Of a stretch of 64,000 bases of DNA, positions 52,701 through 64,000 are shown one piece after another. The DNA lies in NCBI GenBank assembly GCA_016946835.1, contig JACVTC010000003.1, positions 988,501 through 1,052,500 of the forward strand, written 5' to 3'. Within the stretch, counting starts at the first letter, position 1. The number at the start of each line of letters is the position of its first letter. The position numbers were made by a program, and so were the translations under genes. Below the pieces are notes generated by a model, which searched no databases, was not told the DNA's origin, and saw only the letters and a list, made by a program, of their open reading frames with translations. The DNA comes from Neocallimastix lanati (nom. inval.) (taxonomy: Eukaryota > Neocallimastigomycota > Neocallimastigomycetes > Neocallimastigales > Neocallimastigaceae).

Positions 52701-55700
52701 ACATGCATAATGTAATGGCTGAATTTTTTCATTTTCTTTTACATTATAATTTTTATCTTTTATTAAAATAATATCGTTAATATTTTCATAATTTGAATAG
52801 TTTTCTCTATCCAAATGTTTATGGATAAACTTAATAATATCGAAATTATTCATTGTATAAGAATACTGAATTATACTCTTTACAATTTCATCGATTTTTT
52901 GATCTTTATTTGATCCACTAATATTATTTATCATTAATTTAAATAAGTTTGAATTATTATGTTTAATACTCATAAGTAATGATGATTTTTCGTTAATTGG
53001 AGAATACTTTATTTCTATATTATGAGATAGAAGTAACTTTACCATTTCTACATTTTTATTAATAATAGAATAATACAGTGCATTTTCATTATTATCATCA
53101 GTATCATTAATTTTTGCACCATTTTTTATTAGTTCACTTGCTAAAGTAAAATTATTATTTTTTACCGCATAAAGTAATGGATGTTTTATTAAAATAATAC
53201 TTGATTGTTCATCTTTAATTCTTATTCCTTCATATGTTATTTTTTTTATTACAGACTTATTATTAATAATATATTTTAAATCATCACCTTCTTTTAAATA
53301 TTTAGTCGGAAAATAAGCACCATTTTCAATGAGTTTATCAAATATATAATTATTAAATGAATCATTATGTTTCAACATATATGTTAAAGGTGTATCTTCA
53401 AAATTATCAATAATATTAACATTAGGATGACTATCTATTATTTTTGATGTACACTTAAACTTTTTATTTTTGATTGAAAGCATTAAAGGTGTAGATCCAT
53501 CGTTACATTGTATATTAATATCAATATAATTGTCGTTTTCCAATTTTCTTTTTAATATAATAGAGATTATACTTAAATTACCAATAAAGCAAGCATAATG
53601 CAATAAATTCCATCCATTCTTATGATCTGTTTGTTTTATATCATATTCATTTGAATTTAATAAATTATCTAATGGAGTATAAATATCGTAATTTTTATCC
53701 TCAAGTTGATCAACTAAAAAACTAATAATATCATAATTTTTAATTTGCAAAGAATAACTATATATAGTACTTATTATGGTATCTAAATTATTCTGAACAT
53801 TTTTATTTTGAATTAAATTAATGAAAAGATTCTTCTTATCATTTTCAATAATATATATTAATGGTGTTTTCCCATTTAAAACTTTTTGGTTAATATCAGC
53901 ATTAAAATTTAACAGAACGTTAATAAGATCAATATTATTATAATTTATAGCATAATAAAGTGGTGACTTATTGTCTTCATCCATTTCATTGACATTAGCT
54001 TTCAAATTTAATAAACTAATTAGTAAACTTTTTATATTATTTTTTACTGCAAAAATTACAGGGGTCTTTATTGTTCTTATTCCAAAATTTCCCACTTTAA
54101 TTCTAATTCCTTTTTCTATAAATAATTTCAATAAATCTAAACATTTTATTATATACTTTAATAATGATTCCTCTCTAAAATCATCTTGTTTAAAATAAAA
54201 ATTTTTATCATAAAATAGTTTAATCATTTCCTTATCATAACTAAAATTTTTCAATAAATATGACATCGCCGTTTCCCCTTGATTATCACAACGGTTAACA
54301 TCTAATAAAATATCATTTTTAAATAAACATTTAGCGCAATCGTATTTTTTATTAATTATTGCTATCATTAATGGAGTTTTATTTTCATTATCTTGAATAT
54401 TAAAATCTTGTTGTGTGTTTAATAGTTCTTTAAGAATAAATAAATTTCCTTTAGAACATACATGATGTAAAATAGTATAACCTTCATTATCTTTACTTTT
54501 AAAGTCAATTTTATTCTCCTTTAATAATTCATTTATTATATTACAAATATAGTTAATATCATATTTGAATTCAGTATAAATAAAATCTATCATTTCAAAT
54601 TTATTATAATTTAAAGAATAAGAAATAATTGAGGTGATAGTTTGTTTTTTCTTTGAATCCGAAGATAATGATTGGAAAAGGTAATTAAAGAAAAAAGTAT
54701 TTCCTTTTTCTACTGTATAAATAATAGGAGTAATATTTTTTTCATCATATGTTTTATTTGGGTCAAAATTATATTCTAATAATAAATCAGCTATTGATTT
54801 ATTATTATTATCAATAGCATAAATTAATGCTGTTTTATGATCACTATCAATTTCATTAATAGATACTTTATTCTCTAGTAAAACTTTTACAAAAGGATAA
54901 TTATTTTGTCTTACTGAAAATATTAAAGGATTTGGAATAATGTATTTTCTATTTTCCTTATCGTCTTTAATTGGTATACCATTATGAATAAAATATTTTA
55001 TTAAATCAGTATTCGAAATTATGAGATCTACTAATGATTTATTAAAATATTTAATATCAATGTATTCACCGTGGTTAATCATTTTCTCTAATAAGTTATA
55101 TCTATTTTGAGTTTTATTATCAATAAAAAAATCAATAATACTTTTTTTTTCAGGACTTTGCATATTATAATTAATATCATTACAATTATCAATTAAATAT
55201 TCTGCACTTTTATATTTTTTATTTTTGATTGAAAAAATTAAAGGAGTTAATCCTTCATCATTTTTTATATTAATATCAAATTTGATATTTTTATTATTTA
55301 TCATATTTTTTATTCCTTCAATATCTTCATTTTTACATGCCTTAAAAATTAATAGTGGATCATTGGTACAATAATATATTTTGTTTTTATCAACATTTTC
55401 TAGTTCATATATATATGATAATAACTCCTCTTTTTTGTTATTACTTGTTATTTCTAATATTCGTTGTTTATCAGTTTTATAATCAACATTATATTTAACT
55501 AATATTTTTATTGCTTCTAAATTGTTATTTTTAATAGCAAATAATAATGGAGTCTCTTGATTATTATTATCTTTTTTATTTGGATTTACATGATATTCTA
55601 AAAATTTTTCAAGAAGATTAGTATCATTAATAGTAATTGCAAAAATCAACGGACTATATCTTTTTATAGTATTTTTATCATTATTTTTAATTATAATATC

Positions 55701-57920
55701 TACATCATTAAATACATGAATGAGATCATCATTATTAATAAATTTTTTATAAAATGATTTATTATTAATATCTTTATCATTAATATAAGCATCGTGTTTT
55801 AGTAATTGAAAATAAACTTCCCTTTGTTGAATAAAATTATTAATCATATAAAAAAGTGGAGTTTCATTATTTTTATTCATTATATTAACTTCTATATTTT
55901 TACATTCCAACAAGCGTAATACACATTCCCAATTGTTTTCCATAATAGAAATCATTAGTGGTGTTAAATCATTATTATCCTTTTTATTAATATCATTATT
56001 CTCCAATATTAATTTAGAAACTAAATCTATATTATTAGATTTACATGCATCATGTAATGATTTAACCATAGTTATTATTTCTTTATTATTATTTTCACTA
56101 ATATTTATTAATTTAGTATCATTATCTTCCTCCTGTGTCATTTCTATATTACAATCATCACTTTCCATTGATTCAATTTTTTCAATTTTTTGATTATTTA
56201 AATTAATTAGAGTATTATATCTTTCCTTAATAAAACTAATTATCTCTTCATTAAATTTATATGAATCGTTTTCAAGATCTTTAAAATAATTTAATATTGT
56301 ATTACCATTTTTATCTTTTATTGTTACATTAATATCATTATATTCTAAGAGTCGTTTTGCACAGATCCAATTTCTTTCCATAAATGATATAATTAATGGA
56401 GTCTCTCCCTTTTCGTTTTGTTCATTAATCTTTGGTTTTTTTCCCATTATTAAAGAAACAATGTTAACATTGGAAAACTTACATGCATAATGTAGTGGAG
56501 TATTTCCATTAAAATCTTTATCATTAATATTAGCACCCTTTTGTAATAATAATTCAATAATATCTGAACTATTATTATTTTCGATAGCATACATCAATGG
56601 AGTTTTTCTAAAATTATCTTTGATATTAATATTAGCACCTTTTTCTATAATAACTTTTGCCAAAATATCATTATGATATTTTAAAGATTCATTTATTAAA
56701 TAACTATTTTCATTTCTTATATTAATATCTACACCATTTTTCATCATAAGATTAATATATTTTATCTTCTGTTCTTCATTTTTTGAACTTTTTATAATTT
56801 TAAATAATAATAATTCCCCGTAATTATTAATTATATTCTTATAGTTATCATTTATATTTGTTACCAGACATTTTAATATATATGAATCTTGATATTTACA
56901 AGCATAATCTAATACAATTTCAAAAAATTTACTTCTAAAAAATTCATTGTTATACTCTATTATAGATTCTATTATATTGTAAAATTTACATTTTACAATT
57001 AATTCTACTGATTTTTTATTAATTGAATCAATATTGAATTTTTGACTTTTCGTAATTTCAAATATTAACTTTATTACTTTTTGGTCTTTACTTGCTTTAT
57101 ATATTAAATAATCAAAACAACTTATAGGATTGTCGTTAAAGCATTCTGAATCTAAATTTAAATTTAATTTCAACTTCGATTTTTTTCCTTTATTAGTAAC
57201 AAAAAAATTATAAATTTCAGATTCTATTCCATAAATTTCATACTTTTTTTTAAAATTCAAAAATAAATTGGAATTAATATCAACACCACAATCAATTATA
57301 TATTTTAAATTTTCTTTATTAATAGAATTTATTAATAAATAACTTATAATATTTCCGGATAAATCATCTTTATAATTAATATTTGCACCTTCACAAATTA
57401 ATTTATCTGCTATTTTAAAGTTATTATGTTTTATTGCTAGAAAAAGAGGTGATATTGAGATTATTTCATAATTAAAATCATCGTATAACTTCATACAATA
57501 TTCTATAAATTCTTGACTAGAATTATTATCTATTGCATCTGACAATAAATCATAGGGAATTTCCATTTTTATGGTATTAACATTTAATTTATTTTCAATT
57601 ATATATTGTTCTAAACCTCTAATGTCATTTTTTCTAACAAATATAGTTAAATTAATTACTTCATTATATTCTTTTTCTATTGCATCAAAATCAATTTCAT
57701 CACCATCTAATAAATATTCAATTACATAATCAACTTTATTTTTAGTATATTCTTTGTATGCTCTGTTTAAATATTTATTCATTTAATTTAAAAATTAATA
57801 TATAAATTTCTAATACTAATTATTTATTAATCTTTGAAATTACCTTAAAATTTCTGTATTTATATCACGCGTTTCAATATCATTAATGATATTTAATAAA
57901 TTCACTTTTTCTATAGCCAT
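49764..57920 (-). CDS. Giant ankyrin-repeat protein, 2691 residues
   Basis: Exon 1 is 57920-57844 (25 codons plus two bases, MAIEKVNLLNIINDI). An 81-base GT-AG intron follows, then exon 2 runs from 57762 to 49764; phases fit. The ATG at 57782 lies inside the intron and is not the start. The protein is an almost continuous ankyrin array (GNTPLHYACKFSN, GETPLIISFMERN and others). It carries six ~60-residue GAY/F-I blocks near 55620-55790, 54880-55075, 54030-54220, 53150-53325, 52285-52450 and 51330-51500. An acidic, disordered linker (50460-51130) with SDDDDNNSEID repeats precedes the final ankyrin cluster. Architecture and order match the 26510 gene throughout, so they are duplicates. No signal peptide or membrane segment was seen. 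It is probably a cytoplasmic protein-binding scaffold. Confidence 0.93.
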
Positions 57921-59093
57921 TTCTTTTTACTTCGGTTTTAAAAAATAAAAATAAATATAAAAAATAAACTATAAAATTTATTTTTAATCTAACATGAAAG
58001 ATAATATTTTATTTAATTATTTGATAAAGTAATGACTCAAAATATTAATTAATAGTATTTTAAAATTTAACAAATTAAATAATAGATAAATAAATAAATA
58101 ATATTAAATTATAAATAAATAACAAATAAATAAATAAATAAGTACATGAAAAAATAAATAAACTATATTTTTTAAAATATTATTTCATTTTATCAAGGTT
58201 ATTAATTAAATTTAAAAATTCTATAAACTTTATACACAATTACAAATTTGCTTTTTATTTTTATAATTTTAATAGAATAAGGTATATTATTCTTATTATT
58301 TAACTATTTTAATAATAAAAGTATATTAAACGATATTAGTATTAAATAAAAGAAAATATATATAATTTATCATTATTAGAAATTTAATATTTAAAATATT
58401 TTAATATAGGAACTGAATAATTATATTATACAAACTATTAAAATTATTAAACATATATCACTTCTTTTATTATTATTTTTTTATTTTCATTTTTATTATT
58501 TAAAAATATTATAAAGGTTGTATTTATAAAAATTAAGGAAATTTTTAATATTTTTGTTTATTTGTAATAATTTTTAAAAATATAATAAGCCAAAATTATA
58601 ATTATATAGTTTGAAAATTATTATTCAAATATTTTGTTTTTAATACAAAAAATTATATTATTATATAAATATATATTTATATTTATATACTAAAAATCTA
58701 ACATTAAAAAAAAAATTATATAAAATGTAAAAATAAATTTGAATATTTTTATTTATTATTATAAACTTTAATTTTAGCTTTTTAAAAATAAACTTTTTAT
58801 TTCTTTTCAATATATATATATATATATATAAAAGTATTTCTTATTTTAATTTTACATTTTTAGAACTACTGCTACTAATAAATTTTTGTAAAATTTATTG
58901 TAAAATATTATAAAAGAGATATAAACCAAAAAATTATATATATATATGTATATATTTATATAACATAAAGTATTTAACAATAAGAATCATATATACTATA
59001 ATAAAATACAATTACTGAACATTTTAGTTATTGAATTTTAAAAATTTAACAATATCAAAATAATTAACACTTTACCAAATAATTAACATTAAT
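57921..59093. other. Divergent promoter region, 1.2 kb
   Basis: Lies between the 49764 ankyrin gene (-) and the 59094 receptor-like gene (+). It is AT-rich with AAAT tracts (58084-58140) and TA runs (58810-58830, 58937-58960). No open frame or structured element is seen. It must drive both genes, but no motif can be named. Confidence 0.5.
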
Positions 59094-62000
59094 ATGGATA
59101 ATATAATTTTAATATTGAATACATTAAATAAAATATTTAAGTATATTATTAGGACATATTTAATAATATCATTAATAACCGTAAGTCCTATTAATGACAA
59201 CCTTGATTATAAAAAAAATTATAATATTTTGATTAATTTCATAAACAACAAAAAGCATGGAATTACATTTGCATCAGCATACTACACAAATAGTTACTTT
59301 GATTTTAATATCTATGACCGCATATTAAATATTGGGAATTTTAATTTCGAGAAAGGAGGAGAAATTACAGTTAAACTTGGACAGATTATTCTTCAATATA
59401 ATGAAAGAAGGTTTCTGGTAATTATCATTTAGTTTAAGTACTAATAATATTATATAATGTATATTCGATGTAATGTATTTATATATTAATTAACATTTAT
59501 TTTAATTATTTATATAAACTAATTAAAATGATAATTATAAAAATAAATAAAAAAAAAAAAATTATAGACTTTCTCAAATTATACCTTTTTTAACGATTTA
59601 TATATTGGTGTATGTGAAACGCAACAATGGCTTGATTTTGTATGATATAATTATATAGACATAAATATAAAGATATTTTCATTTTATATTATTAATAATT
59701 TCAATAATTAATAAAAAATTAATTAGATGAGAGAAAATGATAATAATAATAATAATCCGTATTATAAAAATATAACTTCCTCCGATAATTACAAAAATAA
59801 TACATCGATTAACGAATCTGATGATAATAACCTCAAACGAAGAATGATAGAAGAAATTATAATTGAAAATATCAAAGATTCAGAATATATTACTAATGAT
59901 CCTATTATTAATTATAAGGCAATTAAAAATATTACTAGTTCATTTAAACTTTTTAATAAAAATAACACTTTTGAAAATACTAAAATGAAAGTTAGTGAAT
60001 TGTTAACAGGAATTTATTTTTTACCAGAAAATCAATATGATATGGAAGAAAATTATAATATAATTTATGAAGATAACATTGTTAACGATGAACAAAGAAT
60101 CAATGATGAAATTTATAATTATGATAATGATAGCAATACCAGTAATAATTCTACCGACTACAAAGACAATGACAATTATATTATAGTTGATAGATTCTAT
60201 GAATTGTTAATGGAAGCAAATATTTGTTCCAATATAACCACATTATACGATTTAGCAACGGATTTAGAGAACTATAGATTTCATACTGTAGTACCAAACG
60301 ATAATCAATATTCTGTTTTTATGCTAAAAACAAGAAGCTTAATTTTAATGGGTTTTGATGGAGAAGTAATTATAGTTATATTAATTTATATATATATATA
60401 AATAGTTTTAAACTTAATATACATATTAAAATTAATTATATATTTCCTTTTTTTTCAATTATATATATAATTGAAAATCAATATTCAACATATTTAATAT
60501 ATTAAATATGCAAAGATTGAATTAATATTTAAAAATCCATATAAATATCCTCATTTATCAACTGATCAATATAGCATTGTAAAATATCATTTGCTATTAC
60601 TTGGAATTTGGTCAATTTTGTTTTTATTATGGATATGTATTTGGATAAATAAATTAAAAGTAATTATTATTATTATAAATTTACTTATAAAATTTTTATA
60701 TATTAATTAGTAATTTTATTTATAAAAATAATTCTAGATTAAGTTACCTTTAGTAAAATTAATTGTAGGGTTTACATTTATGAATGTAATAATATTAGGA
60801 TTAGAAACTTATAAATATCATTTTTATGGAAAAAATGGTAATTTATTTACTTCAAATAGATATATATTAAACCATTATTCTAATTCATTACAATATTGGC
60901 AATATTGTTAAAAATAAATTGTTAATATATATATATATATATAATTAGGTGAATATTCCATTCCTATTATTATTTTTTTGGCTTTATTATTAATGTTACG
61001 TACGACATATATTTGCATAGGAATGTTATATTTTTCAAAAGGAATATATATTATAAGGAAAATGATGATACCTGATGAAACAAGATCTATTCTTGGTAAT
61101 AATTATGATAAATTTATTTTTCAATACTTTTATTTTATTTTATTTATTTTAATTAACTATTTAATAATTGTAATTTAAAATATATATACAAATATTTATA
61201 TTAATATTTAAAATTATTATCTATTAGCTATTGCTATACTTACTGCCCTAACTGATGCTGTATTTGTTGGACTTGGAGAAGGTTCAGCGGTAATTAAAAA
61301 TTATAATTATATAATAAAAATTATTATTTAAATTTTTATATTATTATTTTTTTCTTTATTTTATTAATTAAATTAATTATAACTATAATTATATAAGATT
61401 GCAATGAGTGTTTATAAAATACTTCTTTATTCATATTTATATAAAAATTACATCCATCATATTTATGTTTTATGGAAATATATTAATAAAATTAAGAAAG
61501 ACTATAATAAAGAAAATTCAAAAATTAATGGTAAGCAAAATGATCGATTAACAAAAATGACATATGAAGAACTTCATAAATTAATGCAGCCTGATTTTTG
61601 TCAACCTAACAATTGTGGTAGTATTAATAATCCAATTAGATTTTCACCTAATCAACCAATACTTAAACCAAATAATACAACTAACAATAATGCAAATAAA
61701 GGAATACAACCACCAACACCTGCCAGAAGTAGTAGTTTAAATAAATCATCTAATAATTGCCAAATTCCACAAACATCAAATAATAATGTATATCATAATT
61801 CTAATGAAAATGAAAATTATAAAATATCAGCATCAATCTCAAATTTATCTGATAAACAATGGAATAATTCAAATATTTCAGTTCCACTATCGCCATCTAA
61901 ATTAGAATCTTCAAAAATCCACAAAAATGAAGAGAAAAAACTAAGTACATATAATATTTTTTTTATAAATCAGCGTATTTTCATATTTTCAAAAATATTT

Positions 62001-62358
62001 ATTAATGTTTAATTTTAATTGTTAATTTAAATTAATAATTTTTATATTATTCAATTAATATTCTTATAAAATATTAATTAAGAAAATACAAATAAGGAAA
62101 TTAATAAAAATAGAAAGAAGATTATATCTATTGAAGATAATAGTTTACTTTATTACAAATTACTTTTGGATAGTTATCATAATAAATTAACATTATTAAT
62201 GTAATAATATATATATTTATTTATTTATTTATTTTTATGTATAATTAACTATTTATATTAATTACTATAATATTTTCTACATAATATAGATTATTATTAG
62301 TAGTAACCATATTAATAACATTAGTAGATATAATCGTAAAAATCACTGCTATATTTAA

Positions 62359-62392
<34 letters not shown>

Positions 62393-62811
62393 CAAAATTG
62401 ATTTATATTTAAAAATTTAATTATTGTTATTAATTTCACTATTATTATTATATTTATTATAATAAAATTTTTAATAGTGCCGTGTTGTATATCTGCCATA
62501 TTATTATGATAATAATCTAATATTTTACTTAATATATGAATCTTTTTTCATAATTTCATTTATTTGTTACAGGTTTGTTGAAAAAGATAATATGAACTAT
62601 TTTTATTATTTTATATTAATATATACAAGTTTAATATTCTAATAAGAAAATTAATTATTTCAAAATTGGATTATGTAAAATTTTAATGATAAATTAAAAT
62701 AGTGTTATATTATATCCAAGATCACCTAAAAAATATATATGGATACCAAAATGGGTAATAGAAAATACGACACAATCTATTTCAGATAATGAAATTGAAT
62801 ATATGAATTAA
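59094..62811 (+). CDS. Seven-helix membrane protein, GPR107/TMEM87/Ptm1 (Lung 7-TM, GOST) family
   Basis: Exons: 59094-59417, 59568-59639, 59727-60365, 60516-60659, 60738-60837, 60949-61095, 61228-61289, 61398-61944, 62083-62200, 62290-62335, 62478-62572, 62703-62811. All are GT-AG and in phase, giving 800 residues. A hydrophobic leader (TYLIISLITV) is followed by a lumenal domain with FNFEKGGEITVKLGQ and CETQQW. Next come an Asn/Asp-rich insertion of ~150 residues, the family's NPY motif before helix 1 (FKNPYKYPHLS), five helices in exons 4-8, a long Asn/Ser/Pro-rich loop (61540-61940), and helices 6 and 7 in exons 9-12. The C-terminal VILYPRSPKKY corresponds to the family's LWRPS motif after helix 7. 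Members act in the Golgi and endosomes in protein trafficking. The two large low-complexity insertions are unusual. The family call rests on motif order recalled from human GPR107 and TMEM87. Confidence 0.8.
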
Positions 62812-63213
62812 AATGAAATAAAGTATTTAAATTGATAAAATTAAAATAATACATATTTATATATTTATTAATTATTTAAAAAAGAACAAATTCTAAAAAA
62901 AGCTAAACATAATTTCTATTTATTAAAATTAAATGTTTATTCAATAAATTATTTATTCATTTAACTTATTTTTTATAAATATTTTATGTATAATAACCAA
63001 TAAAAAGATATTTCAATCAAATTTTATTTAATATTTTAAAAAAAATATATGTTAATAAATATTTATTAAAATATAATAATCAATATATAATTTTTTTTAA
63101 TAATTTCTAAGAAACTGGAGGCTCATTAATCCTGTTAAAAAAAAAGAAAAAAATACATATTTTTTATATTAATAATTGCTATTAAAATTTATAATATGTA
63201 TAATTAATATTCA

Positions 63214-63375
<162 letters not shown>

Positions 63376-63389
63376 GTATTTTTATTGTT

Positions 63390-64000
63390 ATTAGTCCGGA
63401 TTTATAGTAAATAATTAAACTTTATTAATATAAATTGTTATAAAGAGTTACTAACACATAATTATTCTATGTGGCTAGTACATTATTTATAATACAACAA
63501 GTTTGAATACATTTGATGTTAATTTCTCAAATATTTAATATATTCTAATATTTCCCCTTAAAACTAACTAGTTTTATTCTATAATGAATAAATTGGTTAA
63601 CTGGTGAATATGTTTATATAATATTTTATAATATTAACTTGATATTATTAAACTATTTATATTCTAAATTAACTTTTAATTTGCATGAACAAAATAATTT
63701 TTATATTATATTTTTTCTTTAATTTGATTTAAATATTGTTAAAATAATTCCTTAAATATATTTGTAATTTAATAATTTCCCCCTAAAATTAAATACTTAA
63801 TATTATTGCACCATTAATGTTGGATATATCTATAACATCTTTTAAAATATATGATTTATATAAATCATTTATATAATGGAAAACTTTTTCTTGAAAGTTG
63901 ATATTATATCATCTCAATTTGTGAAAATATCTCTTATATATATTGAGTTTTTTAGTATTCCAGTTAATCTCTCCTTATAGACTAATATTTGTTAATTTTC
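63390..64000 (-). mobile_element. Possible LTR-retroelement remnant
   Basis: Two similar segments, AATATTTCCCCTTAAAACTAA near 63547 and AATAATTTCCCCCTAAAATTAA near 63771, read on the minus strand as purine tracts of the kind next to LTRs. No open frame or clear protein similarity is present. If it is an element it is old and broken, and it continues past the window. Confidence 0.25.

Noticed and set aside
57763-57782. ATG at 57782 as start of the large ankyrin gene
   Set aside because: It lies in the 81-base intron; the spliced first exon at 57920-57844 matches the paralogue's gene structure.
62573-62640. Continuation of exon 11 of the receptor-like gene to a stop at ~62640
   Set aside because: The frame is open, but the phase-2 donor at 62573 joins an exon coding VILYPRSPKKY, which matches the family's motif after helix 7 better. 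The read-through form remains possible as an isoform.

Overview
The window is very A+T-rich nuclear DNA of a eukaryote. It has short AT-rich GT-AG introns, long poly-Asn runs coded by AAT/ATT arrays, long (TTTA)n and (ATT)n tracts between genes and inside introns, and several giant ankyrin genes. This mix is most like an anaerobic gut fungus (Neocallimastigomycota: Neocallimastix, Piromyces, Anaeromyces). That is an inference from base composition and gene content; a Dictyostelium-like amoeba shares the poly-Asn habit but fits the giant ankyrin arrays less well.

Layout. 1-1755 is the 3' part of an ankyrin gene (+). 1756-4032 is intergenic and holds a perfect hairpin, an unexplained 240-base island of about 50% G+C, and a hexamer satellite. 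4033-10588 is a giant ankyrin gene (-) with a 98-residue Asn run. 10.9-15.4 kb holds remains of a Ty1/copia element: tandem LTR-like repeats and an integrase fragment, plus an unassigned G+C-richer block and (TTTA)n. 15471-18407 is an ankyrin gene (+). 18.4-20.7 kb is repeat-rich spacer. 20727-24791 (-) and 26510-34440 (-) are ankyrin genes. 37621-39449 (-) is mannose-6-phosphate isomerase, with a one-base frameshift. 42485-48835 (+) is a 16-exon gene for a 1308-residue partly coiled-coil protein that I do not recognise. 49764-57920 (-) is the largest ankyrin gene, a paralogue of the one at 26510. 59094-62811 (+) is a 12-exon gene for an 800-residue seven-helix protein of the GPR107/TMEM87/Ptm1 family. 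62812-64000 is spacer with a trinucleotide tract and a possible retroelement remnant.

The two multi-exon genes were assembled by hand. All 16 and all 12 exons join in phase with GT-AG borders and give one open frame each, which is the main support for them.

The ankyrin genes form one local family. Five of the six share a recurring block of about 60 residues that is not an ordinary ankyrin repeat. It begins with a GAY/F-I motif and ends in a PLIFAI-like motif, and is seen 19 times. The two largest genes carry six copies each in the same order, share a 77-base first exon, and lie on either side of unrelated genes. This block is the best candidate here for something undescribed. Three host genes (4033, 26510 and 37621) each appear one base out of frame near a recognisable exon. 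That may reflect assembly errors in AT-rich DNA or real decay.
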